From: Arion vulgaris
Lineage: Eukaryota; Mollusca; Gastropoda; Stylommatophora; Arionidae
DNA length: 64,000 nucleotides
Assembly (NCBI GenBank): GCA_020796225.1
Contig: CM036753.1
Coordinates: 83,743,941-83,807,940, forward strand
Direction: 5' to 3'
The translations under genes were made by a program, and so were the position numbers. Below the pieces are notes generated by a model. That model was not told the origin of the DNA, made no database searches, and saw only the letters and a program-made list of their open reading frames with translations. Shown here piece after piece: positions 21,190 to 32,300 of this stretch (position 1 is the stretch's first letter; each line of letters opens with the position of its first letter).

Positions 21190-21965
21190 GTATTGCTATA
21201 TATTCTTTTCTTGTATCACAAAAAGAGATTAAGAAATTATTAGGAGAAGTGAAAGATAAAAGTGAAAAACAAAATCTATATCTCAATGTGACAAAAACAA
21301 AAATAATGACAACAGATAAAACGAACATGACAAAAGATATGTTTATCAACTGAGAGAAAGTAGAAAGAAAATGTGAACAGTTTTGAATATCTTGGTTTAC
21401 TGCTAACAACAGATGGAAATGGGATGAAGGAAATTAAAAGAAGAACAAACATGGATTTACAAAAATTTAACTCAAAACAGTAAGGAACGGAACTAATAAG
21501 AAAATAAAGATGAGAATACTAAGAGCATGCATATTCCCAGTGGCAACGTATGGGTGTGAAGCATGGGCATTTAATAAGGCAATGGAAAAACATATATGTG
21601 CTTTTGAATATAAGTGTTACAGAAGAGTCCTCCGTATATCTTGGACAGAGAAGAGAACAAATAGATCTATACAGAAAGAACTCAAATTCAAAGAAAACTG
21701 GCTGATGCTACAAATACGAAAGAGAAAATTGAGATATTTTGGACATATAAAAGACATGAAGGGCTGAGAAGACCATCCATGGAAGGAAGCATACCAGCAA
21801 AGAGAAGAAGAGGAAGACTACGGAGAAGTTAGATTCAGGGTGTAACTGATGGTTTGAACATGACGGCTGCAGAGGCGTGACATCTGGCCTATGAGAGAGA
21901 GAAATTCCGGAGGACTGTTAGAGTGGCAAAGTTCTGCTCAGAACAAGCTATTTGTTGATGATGAT
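21190..21965 (+). pseudogene. LINE ORF2 C-terminal region
   Basis: It encodes the region after the catalytic YADD: LYLNVTKTKIM near 21275, then ILRACIFPVATYGCEAW (21510 on), YRRVLRISWTEKRTNRSIQ, KLRYFGHIKDM, a basic RRRGRLRRSWIQGVTDGL, and a tail ending VAKFCSEQAIC. The order is standard for RTE/CR1-like ORF2 ends. Frame breaks occur near 21350, 21480 and 21768. Related tails lie at 20190, 30986 and 59475. Confidence 0.75.
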
Positions 21966-22094
21966 GCATCTATGGCATCTTTTCTTCAATAACTTTCTGA
22001 AGTACGTTGCATCTAATTTCACTTATAAAACTAGTTTTTTTCTGTAGTTTGCACAGACACAATGTCAGTTGTCAAACGATCTATTTGGGGGACT

Positions 22095-22290
22095 GCCTAG
22101 AGTAGTTGATAGTAGCTCGGCCTGCTAGCTGTGAGACGCCTCATAGCTCGGGTTCGAACCACTATCCGGCATTTGTTCGAGTCCCTGGTCTTACTCAGGA
22201 CGATAACGTGAGTACCTCTGAAGTCGGAGAAAATCTGCCTGTATGGCGAGGGAATACTAATTACGAGTACATTGAGCACACGGCTGCCAG
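22095..22290 (+). mobile_element. SINE-J copy with tRNA-like head
   Basis: TAGCTCGGCCTGCTAGC and GCTCGGGTTCGAACCAC resemble boxes A and B. They are followed by AGTACCTCTGAAGTCGGAG and CTGTATGGCGAGGGA, shared with 3535-3675 and 59870-60170. This copy best shows the tRNA origin of the family. Confidence 0.6.
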
Positions 22291-23465
22291 TGTAAAGTAA
22301 TTTACTGTGTAAAGTAATTTACATTGTAAGAAATTGGAAAACGGATTTTCACGCAAAAATCAGTTTCAGAGATGAAACTTCGTCTGAGTTGAAAGCGGAC
22401 GAAAGAAAAAAAAAAAAAACGATCTATTTCTTCCACATGTTATATATATATATATATAATTCTTTCTTCTTTTTTTCCATAAAATACCAATCTCATATTC
22501 ACGTTGCAGCCACCAATCGTTTGAGCAGACTATTTTTAGTAACAGATCTGTCTCTAACTCCACCCTTCTTTATGATTATTTTACCCACCAAAGAAACTCC
22601 CATGTCGCCAAGTTTAGGAGCTATATATTCCTCACACTTCTATTCTCTCTCCAGCACTGACATTTCACAGCGTACCTTTGTTGAAGAAATAGGAATAAAG
22701 TTTCTTTATCTGTTCGTTATATTATCTACTGCAGAACTTGGCGCCAATTTTTCTGGAATCCAGGCTTAACAGAGCGTTTCAGATTTATCAAATATACGTA
22801 CGTGATTATTTGATGTCATTTAGCTTATGCATTGTTTAGTTGCCGTTTTTTTTCTATTTAATTTCATGTTCTGTAAATTAATTATTTACCAAACTATATA
22901 TTTTTGATTGATACTGTTGGTTGATTTTACTGTGTTAACTCTAAGACTACATTTGTGGATGAAGCCACCATATACAGAATAAGGCAACGGGCCAACAGTA
23001 ATCACATAAATTATAGTAAGCCCGAATGTTTTATGGGCCACAATGAAGGAAGTCATTAATAAATATAATATATTATAGAAAAAAGAATTGTAATCTACTC
23101 ACTTACTGTAACGGTAATGATAATCCCTATCTCTTGAGCATTTCTATCCTCCGTTGGGATATTTGATCTTAAAATCTTTAGATATATCTTGCCGTTTCAT
23201 CCAGCTCTAGCTTATATCGTTATTTTCTGCCTCCAAATCTCTTCTCTGTGTAATTCTAAGCTTCCTTATCTTTCGCTTTTCCTTGCAGATTCCAAGAAAG
23301 GTCCATTGTTTAATGCTAATCTAATGATACAGTAATGTAACAGTGTGAAGTGTAATAGTGATCTCGCAGTACTAAATAGTTACAGTTAGAAATAAGATTA
23401 ATAATTCCTTTTCTCATTACTTTTACTTTTCGAAATTACTATAGCTCAATTCTGTTTTCTATTCT
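22291..23465. other. No gene seen
   Basis: AT-rich. A 126-codon frame at 22389-22769 starts in a poly(A) and TA tract and shows no domain. Confidence 0.5.
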
Positions 23466-23720
23466 AGGTGAGCGTCTGTAGCTTAAGCGGTAGTGAGCTT
23501 GATCACAACCCAATCGTATCTGGTTCAAACTCCGCGGTGCGCAAGTTTGGAAGCAAATTAGTTCCCTTGGATTTTTACAAAGGATAACAATAGACCTCAC
23601 CATTCAGAAACCAATGGAAAACTACTGAACGTATAAGTAGTGCCTAGAAAATCGACGACACGTTTACTGTTGTTGATGGCTACGTCCTGTAAAGGATATG
23701 CCACGATTTTCATTTTTATT
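23466..23720 (+). mobile_element. SINE-D copy, full length
   Basis: The head TAGCTTAAGCGGTAGTGAGC (box A) and TCTGGTTCAAACTCC (box B) is followed by GAAGCAAATTAGTTCCC, GACCTCACCATTCAGAAA and GGCTACGTCCTGTAAAGG. Two reverse copies lie at 30120-30368 and 8650-8775. It ends directly at the MITE. Confidence 0.85.
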
Positions 23721-23723
23721 CTA

Positions 23724-24139
23724 CAGGGTGTTCAAGATAATTGCAGCCCCACTGACAATTCGAAAGTTGAGTTTGTTTGTTTGTTTAGTAGGGATTAAAG
23801 CCTCTTTAAGCCGAGGCACGCCCTTTCAACTTAAGGCGAACCTTTTATTGGTTATATCAGAGCGTGTAGTCCAACAAACATGAAAAATAAGAATTAACTC
23901 CTTTCGGAGAATCCAAGAGTTGTTTTTTTTTTCGAAAGTTGAGTTGTGTTTCTTTACTATTTAAACCGGTTCTGACTAGCTTGTCCTACGTCACATTTGT
24001 TCATCGCCCCTTCCCGCACTACAATTACACAACGTCACACAACCTTGACCTATACTACGTCATAACTGAACCTTTCCATTTCCATACATATATGCCAGAT
24101 TAGCTCCATTCACGAGCTGCAATTATCTTGAACACCCTG
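23724..24139. mobile_element. MITE with perfect terminal inverted repeats
   Basis: CTACAGGGTGTTCAAGATAA... at 23721-23747 is the exact reverse complement of 24116-24142 over 27 bp. Both ends abut TA, consistent with a TA target duplication as in Tc1/mariner-type elements. Without its nested insertion (23774-23930 plus one duplicate) the element is about 245 bp. It has no coding capacity. Confidence 0.85.
23774..23930 (-). mobile_element. Short retroposon nested in the MITE
   Basis: A 157-bp insertion is flanked by a perfect 15-bp direct repeat TTCGAAAGTTGAGTT at 23759-23773 and 23931-23945. One end is a TGTT repeat and the other a T run. The TTTAGTAGGGATTAAAGCC end recurs as a ~38-bp truncated insertion at about 52142-52180. 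Orientation is inferred from that end-anchored truncation. Confidence 0.8.
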
Positions 24140-24142
24140 TAG

Positions 24143-24530
24143 TAAGAGCATTTGGTCATTACAAAAAGGGACATTTTTGTAGGATGTCAAAGTCAAAACA
24201 ATGGTGTGACCTTTTATTGATGGCTTCCATATGATTGTGATACGTGACAAGTTTCCAACTGTTATGCAAAACTCTACATAGTCTGTCTTACAACATGTTT
24301 GAAGTGTTGCAGAGGAGTTAGTGCACCTGTGTCAATATAGGGAGACATGTTATTTATTCAATACAAATAGTATTCTACATTCTGTCTACAGGGGAAGAGT
24401 CGGTGGATTAGGATATCGGTTTCTGGGTTATGATGACGCGGATTCAAAAAACCCGATACGGTCAAGCTGTTTTCCTTTATATATGTAATCAAAAGCCTAA
24501 TCTGCACACTACAACATTCGATAGCGCTTA
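24143..24530. other. No gene seen
   Basis: A weak tRNA-like stretch near 24395-24450 (GTCGGTGGATTAGG ... GGATTCAAAA) may be another SINE head. Otherwise blank. Confidence 0.4.
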
Positions 24531-25215
24531 CTTAATGTGGTCAGTGGGGCCTACGCAACAACCACAAGTAGTTTGACAATGGAGGTTCGGGCGGTTACGG
24601 AGGCCGTGAAATGGTTGGCATCTCACAACTACTCTCGTGTTTTCATACTCAGTGACTCCATGAGCATGATTTGTAAAGTCGAATCAGGAATGGTGAGACG
24701 TAACTGGGTGGAGGTTCTGGTACAGACAATGATCAGAGAAATCGCCTTCATTTTGTTCCTAGGCACGCAGGAGTTAAGGGTAATGAACGAGCTGATAGAT
24801 TGGCTGGCTTTGCTCGAAATGACATTCTTCACGCATTGAGAGAGTCTTTCCGAACAGAGGAGTTTCAGGGCTGTGAATCCCACTCGCTGACCAGATTGTG
24901 AGAGATAGGTGTCAATATTGGTGAAGCCTGAAAAGAACGACATACTAAATATGCAAGGAGTTTGATTAATCAACATCGAACTGGCGTGTTGGGCCGCTGG
25001 ACACTGCTGGATTTGCCGAGGCGGAGATCGGAGCATCTATGGACATGTCCGGAGTGCTATGATGATAGTCCTCATATAAATGATAACGTGGATTCTTCCT
25101 CTTCTTCTTCTTTGACCCTGAAAATGTGGTTGTTACGCTATGTTGCAGTTTACAGTGAAGACTCCATAGCAGCCCATTTCGTTCAGGCACGTCATTTTCG
25201 GACATTGCCTGTTTA
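24531..25215 (+). pseudogene. LINE RNase H domain and C-terminal tail
   Basis: The frame from 24537 gives GAYATTTSSLTMEVRAVTEA, then VFILSDSMSMICKVESG: the Glu (MEV) and Asp (SDS) of an RNase H fold. After a frame break near 24755, the VKGNERADRLAG-like block, ILHALRES and finally RRSEHLWTCPECYDD follow. It is the best preserved of several copies (5958-, 40062-, 56860+, 60341+). It is inactive, with several stops. Confidence 0.8.
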
Positions 25216-25299
25216 ACATCAATACATAACAAATATTCAAACATATAGAAGGGACACCAAAGCTTAACATCAATTGATGAATAATAAATAACCAGAGCT

Positions 25300-25620
25300 A
25301 CGCAGCTGTTACATGGATATTAGCGGGCAACAATAAAAAAAAACTGCAAGAGATGTTAGGATAAGAAATCAACAGAAGTAAAATGTATGGACTGGATACT
25401 AATATTGCGAAAACAAAAACAATGATAATAAGCAAAACAAGAGATACAAAATCGTTGAACATAATGGTAAAGGGAGTGAGACTGGTACAAGTGTCAGATG
25501 TATAGAAATATAATTGGGAGGGACGCATCAGGAGGTACAGAGTGTTACCGTCAGTGCAAAACTTGTTGGAGAGCCATTACAGCGAATCTTTGATATGGAG
25601 ACAGCCCGCTATTGATTGAC
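25300..25620 (+). pseudogene. LINE reverse transcriptase fragment (post-YADD region)
   Basis: The readings KLQEMLG then MYGLDTNIAKTKTMIISKT then LNIMVKGVRLVQVSD follow the usual order just after the catalytic box in animal LINEs. Stops and a frameshift are present. The 3' flank has GATTGATTGATT repeats. Confidence 0.7.
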
Positions 25621-25989
25621 AGATTGATTGATTAATTCGGTGATATCTTAATAATATTGATGATACAATCATTTAATTGTGTTTTATAGCTATTGAATGT
25701 TATCTACAGCTGAAATGAAGAAAATAAAAATCGGTAAAACACCAAAGATTTTTTTTTTAAATAAAAACTTTCTTCAAGAAAGGAAACAACTTAGAAAATA
25801 GAAAATAATCTTTTGCAGCCTCGTGGCATAAATTTCCAATCTAACATATCAAGATTTTGCTATCCAATATATTATATTTGCAAGTCGCACATAAACAGAC
25901 AATAAAAATACCAAAAATAAATGTTTGTCTTTTATTTTTGAAGAAAGTTTTTCTTGCAAAAACTGTGTTCTCTGCTGTTTATAAAAAAA

Positions 25990-26115
25990 TGATTATATTT
26001 GATACCTGGAAGGTAAATGCGGCCAGTGTGATGTTGACTGCATCACTCATCGTGTGGCAACGGTCCCCCAAAAAATGGAAAACGTATTCCCCAGTATACA
26101 TCCCGGTATGAAAAA
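25990..26115 (+). mobile_element. SINE-C fragment
   Basis: The reverse complement of this stretch contains ACACGATGAGTGATGCAG and CATCACACTGGCCGC, collinear with 28320-28370. It lies about 130 bp upstream of the first coding-exon acceptor of the tetraspanin gene. Confidence 0.6.
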
Positions 26116-26241
26116 AATTCCTTTACTTTTTAACAAACATTTTATACGGACTTCAAATCAGCTTGGAATATGGTAAACACTACACTATATATCTACGTCT
26201 TCGTGATGAACTGATGGTTATTTTTGTTTCTTTCTTTCAAG

Positions 26242-26327
26242 TCTGTTACAAAAGTTGGACATCATGGGCCAGTGCGTTGGATGCGTTAAATATATTCTGT
26301 TTATCTTCAACTTTTGTCTATGGGTAA
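26242..26327 (+). CDS. Tetraspanin exon 1 (5' UTR plus start codon)
   Basis: TTTCTTTCTTTCAAG ending at 26241 is a strong acceptor, so an upstream non-coding exon must exist. ATG is at 26264. The perfect donor GTAAGT at 26324 would put exon 2 out of frame. Only the weaker GT at 26328, four bases later, keeps the frame and gives a normal TM1. Confidence 0.8.
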
Positions 26328-29300
26328 GTCAACATTCAATTTTACAATCTGCACATAAAATATTCAAATATGATATATTGCTATTATATACCAATGATTG
26401 TATGATGTAATGGATGCAGTAAAGATAAATAAATATCGTGAATGTCCGTCGATAGACAAATGTGGTAATGTTTGTGGTCTGCTCGCTGCTATTTTGATAT
26501 ATACCTACTGTCGGTGTGTGGTATGATTGCTGCTGGTTTGTGGCATCCCTGCTGTTTATTTGTGGCATCCCTGTGGTTGCTTTGTGGTATCCTTGCTGTT
26601 TGTTTGTGGTATCTTAGCAATGTGTGGGAATCTCTATGGCGAAGTGGTTATGAAGTTTGCCTGTTGTTTTGAAGGTTATGGTATAGAATCCGGACCCAGT
26701 CACATGGGCAGTTTATCATGAGATCCCTATGATTGTTGTTGGAGCTACGGAGTTCGTGCTTTGTGCAACACTCTAGGCAGTTGGCATGCCATTTCTTCCG
26801 ACAGAGACTGTGCCACATTGGTAAATCCGGTGCAATGAAGTCAATCCTTCGCGTTGAGATCTTTTTTTTTAAAATTATATTTCTGTGTAATCGGCGTAAC
26901 ACAAAGACAGTGACTATATTTGCACGGTAACATACGGTGTTGTATTTCTGACACACTCGAATTCCTAGTCCATCAAAATGAAAATTAGTACTTGGTCTTC
27001 CTAAGTTAAAGATAAATTCGATATTGTCACCGACGTTATTGATTATGTACTCGGCCTCTGACACTTCCCATCAAACTGAAATGTAATGAGTAACTCTGGG
27101 AACATCTTGTGTCTAAGACATCATGTCTCATAGATTACACCAGGACTGACCAACGCGGCGCCCGTGGGCACCATGACTCGAGTGTTGTACATTTTTGGCT
27201 CTCCAAGTTACTTCTCCGGCTTTAACGATAATCATAATTTTATAAGTGGAAAAAGAAGTATTTCTGAATAAAAGATTATTACTTTTTTTTTCACAGTTCT
27301 CCAAAGAAAGCAATCTTTCCGCTTTTACAATCTTCTCATTTGTAACCATTTTATTGTCCTTAAACATACCATTTTGCTTTTAAACTAAGAAATTGTCAGC
27401 TTCATCTTTCAACTCATCCAGTTAAACAAATCACACATATACAGTTAAACAAATCACACATATACAGTTAAACAAATCACACATATACAGTTAAACAAAT
27501 CACACATATACAGTTAAACAAATCACACATATACAGTTAAACAAATCACACATATACAGTTAAACAAATCACACATATACAGTTAAACAAATCACACATA
27601 TACAGTTAAACAAATCACACATATACAGTTAAACAAATCACACATATACAGTTAAACAAATCACACATATACAGTTAAACAAATCACACATATGAACGGA
27701 TTTATTGAGAATATGAGAGCCCAGCACGAACACGGGATTTTAGTTTTAAGGAGTGGCACTTTCAGTTTCAGCTCAAGAGTTGGAACAGTGTGTTCTTGAT
27801 CTCAGCGATTTTAAAAATGTAATCTTCACATTGATATTAACAGTTTTGTTTTGATAACCTCGAGTTTGGCAGAAGGTTGTTAGCAAAGTCATGATACCCT
27901 AAGACAGAGATGGTTTACCACGTGAATAAAACGTAAAGAAATGTTTTTTTAAAGATGACCGAAAGGGGTATGGGGTGGATAATTACGTTTCTATTCTACG
28001 GCAACATAGAACAACAAATACTTGAAGTAAGTTCAATTAGTGTGTATTTATACAGTACAATCTTATCTCTAATTTCGTATTATTCTGCTCATACTATCTA
28101 AGTTTGTTAACTAAAATTAGCACGTATATTATATGCTACAATCAATTGTCAGAAATATTATTACCATTTCTGGTTGACGTTGTCGTAGACGATTATTATC
28201 TACAGAAGGTGGCAATCCTTTGTACTGTAGCCCTCTGTGTAAAAGAAAAAAGTAAAGGAACCCTTTCATACCTCGTGGTATATAGGTCAATACAGTGTTA
28301 GGCCTGTCTTTTTTCATTGACCGTCGGCACACGATGGGTGATGTGGTTAGCATCACGACGGCCGCCTTTACTTTCCCAGAGCATGTCTGGTACCCAGTTG
28401 AGGCTGGGTCGACCTGAGAGCCGTCGCGGTCGGGAAAATTCCACGCGCATTGCAGGAGCTGAACCCAGACCACCAGCCTTGAGAAGCGAGTTCACTAACA
28501 ACTACGCTACAGCAGCCCTCTGTGTGTGCGGGTTCAATTCCGTGGGCTGGCAGAAAAGCCACAGGTTCTCCAGATTCACGGTGTTCGTGGCACCGAACCG
28601 AAGGGTTACGATGTCCATGGCACCGAGCTGAAGAGCTGAAAGCTAAAGTGCTTCTGGATCAGAAAAAAAATAATTTTTCTAATCCTTTGTACTGACTAAC
28701 AGTTGTTTGCCATCCAAGGATGAGTGCCAGTTTGCACGCATTGTTCCATGCCTTGTGTCAGGACCCTTGTAAATATCATCCTTTAAAAGATCGTTTCTTT
28801 TCTGGTGACACATTTGGACGAATTGGCGTACTATATCTTTCATTTAAATCTAAGAGAGTTTCGCGATTCTCTCTTTCTCTCTCTCTCTCTCTCTCGCGAT
28901 CGTTCTTAAGCCGTTTTTATCATTATATTTTGATATATAAATAACCAAACATCAGAACATGATGTACGTGCACAAGCCTTCAGTACCTATTGAACTCAGT
29001 TGCTTATCCTTCGGTGGTGTGTTCGATTTCAACCAGAGTTTGTGTGCGGTTCGCTCTCCGCTAGCCTTTTGCTGTCCCCAGCCAAAACCCACAAGGCAGC
29101 AGGTTGCCATTTTCTTTAAGGGCAGCGATCCATCTACCCAGCAAAACCGGTCGTTTTAATGGACACCTTGGTTTGCCGCCCGTCCAGCTTTATGTACGGT
29201 TTGCTCCGCTAGCCTTTGATTGTCCCCAATCAAACTACAAGGCAGCAGTAGTTCCCTGCGATGGGAAACGCGCACTGGCTTTACCTCTGCTGGGCTTTCC

Positions 29301-32300
29301 AGTTGTTCTGCACATTTGGGTGGGACGCACACCCTCTTGCCTGCCATGCTTGCAGCTTGCCGCGCTTATCTTGCATGCCGTATCATGCTCGCCTGCCCCT
29401 CGGTGGGGCCCACTATCGCTTCGCCAGCGTGCGTGCTTGCTCTGCCCTGGTGCCTTCCTCACCATTTCCATCACTTCCCTCCGTGCTCGTATTTTCCTGG
29501 GCTGTCCGACTCCAGGGGCAAAACGAGTTTCGCCCCATGGGGACCCACGTGCAACTGAACACGACTTCCAGCATACTCATCGGCTCAAGAGAGAGGGCTC
29601 AAGAGAGAACATGCGCAGACTCCGAATATCGCCACACGCGGGTCATCGTCACTTCGATGGCTTTGTTTCGTTGTTCGATGTCATCATCAAGGTGCGTATC
29701 CTTTATAGGACGTTGCTCTCTTTGCAACGCATCTGAAATTCACTCTGTCTCTAGCCAGTTCACCCACTTCGTCGATGGTCATATTCATGGTTTCTTTGAT
29801 ATCTTGTAGCCATCTTCTTCTTGGTCTTCCTCTGCGTCATGGGACCCTGACATCTATACTAATATTGGTCTTTCCAGACCATCGTGACGCTTAATGTGAC
29901 CAAAGTATCTAATTTTTCTGTATAGTATGTTGTTTATCAGCCAATTCTCTTTAACATTTAGTTCTTTCAAGACATCATTGTTCTTTCTTTCTTCTGTCCT
30001 TGGTATTCGTAGGATCTTTCTGTATCATTTTTAGATTCGATGTAGCGACCATGAAATGTCACGATACTAACTCTTCAGAGGAGACATTACTTGGACTCTT
30101 GCAGCTTCGAATTTATGAAAATTAAAATCGTGCCATATCCTAAAGGACGTAGCCATCAACCACAGTAAACGAGTCGTTGATTTTCTAGGCACCACTTATA
30201 CGTTCAGTAGTTTGTCATTGCTTTCTGAACGGTGAGGTCTATTTTACCTTTTGTAAAAATCCCACAGCAACGAATTTGCTTCCAAACTTTGCCGACCGTG
30301 GGGTTTGAACCAGGTACGCTTGGGTTCGTGATCGAGCACACTACCGCTTGAGCTACAGACGCTCACTTCGAATTTATACTGAAGATAATAAAGTTGATTA
30401 CCTCCCCCAGCTGAGAAACTTAGTGTTATGGCATGCTTCGTTTTCTTCTGCTTTTATCGTCAGTCACACTGCCACCGGGTTGTTGTCCAGTGCCGTCAAA
30501 CTGCTACCGGGTTGTTGCCCAGTATCGTGGTTTTCTGTTTTGTCTTGCACTGTTCTGGTGGCTTGTGTGATTGTTATTTTTGCTCTTTGACGGGATTCTG
30601 CTATGCCATCTAACCATCTTTTCGTGGTCTTCCGATCGTCTTCTTTCCTGTTGTTCTGTTGCAGAAGACCGTATACTGTGGAGTTTGGCTGCATTCTTAT
30701 TAAGTGGCCAAACCACTTCATTCTTTGTTTAATTCGGCATGCTTCATCACAGAGAAGATCATGTCGACCCTTGCCTTGCTAATCAGAATAACTTGTTGGC
30801 AATTCGCTCACATTGAGGTCAAACGAGGTCAATACCTGCTTTTGTTTATTCTTTCTATCATTTCTTCTCAGAGAATGTCCAAAATATATCCACCTTCTCT
30901 TTCTCATAAAAGTTGTTACTAGTTATTGACCAGGCTAGTGATTCGTCCCAATTTATGTTCGTTATTTTTCGCAGACACCTATTTTCAAAAGCATTTGAAA
31001 TCAAAGAAAACTAACTGATGCTGCAAATATGAATGAAAAAATAAGAAAGTATTTTGAACATACAGTCTGTTTGAAAAGACCATTATGGAAGGAGGCATCC
31101 CGGCATACAGGAGAACCACGGAGAATATGGTTTCAGAATGTGACTGATCATTTGAGCAGCAGAGGCGTCCCATCTAGCCTGTAGATAGAGAAATTTAGAA
31201 TGACTTTTAATGGGACAAAGTTCTTCTCCGGACAAGCTATTCAATTATGGTGAACAACACGAGTACTTATATATTGATTATTCTTTTTAACAGAAACATG
31301 AATACATAAATCTCTGATTGAACTACCCATTAATGATGCATTATCACCACTAATCCACCACCACCACCACAACTACAAACGTTTATAAAACATACCGAAA
31401 TACGCATTATAAAAACGTTGTTAATGTACATAACCCCCACTGATCTACTTTCACACACACACACACACACACGTGCACAGACACATGTGCACAGACACAT
31501 GTGAGAATATTATTTAATCAACTATTCTTTCTTTGTTTTTAAACCCCATTAGCTTCTGGTTGTGCCCTGTTTTCAGTTGGCATCTGGATGAAAGTGGATG
31601 ATGATGCTGACCGCTTTGTTCAACGGATGACAGATCTGGAGGATGATAAGGGCTACCAGATAAGCTACAGGTGTGATTGACAGAAATATATAGTAGACAC
31701 ATCTATTGAACAATTTTAAAGTTAAATTGTAAGCTTATATAGTTGTGCGCACATAAATAAATAAATTACATCATTTATACGTTTTGACAGAAGAAAATGA
31801 TCAATAACGATAATAATAACTTTTTGAAATATTTATATATATATATTCACTTTGATTAACAAAATTGTATTGTTGTGTTTTATATAAGGAAAGAATTTTA
31901 TAACGGACAATAAATAAAGGAGAAGGTCAAGGGAGGGATGAGACTGAGAGACAGTAAGTTAAGGCAGAAAAATTGGGGGAAGTGTAACAAAAATAACAGA
32001 CAACTCAGCACAAAATTACATGTTTTTCAATATGAGAAGAGAAAAGAATAAGAATATGTTTTTCAATTGTATAATTAATTGTCTTGCAGTGCCACGGAAG
32101 ATAAAGAATTGTCAGTGACTCTGGCATACCTTTTGATAGTGTTTGGTATCATAATTATCTCTGTTACTTTCATTGGTTGCTGCGGAGCAGTCAGAGAAAA
32201 CATGTGCTTGCTGGGTGCAGTAAGTAAATATCACTTTTTTTGTGTACTTCAGCTTATGTAACTGGAACCATTCATAGTCTTATCTATATCCAGTCGACTT

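Noticed and set aside
22389..22769. A 126-codon open frame
   Set aside because: It begins in an A run and a TA tract, has no domain and no splice context.
27419..27693. A CRISPR-like regular array
   Set aside because: Units are directly adjacent with no unique spacers, in a eukaryotic intron, so it is a minisatellite. The same holds for the 37, 54, 59, 61 and 109-bp arrays.
28869..29809. Several 100 to 210-codon frames in GC-rich sequence
   Set aside because: They lie in the GC-rich retroposon, where stops are rare by composition. I recognise no domain. The strand-conserved frames are kept only as a low-interest finding.
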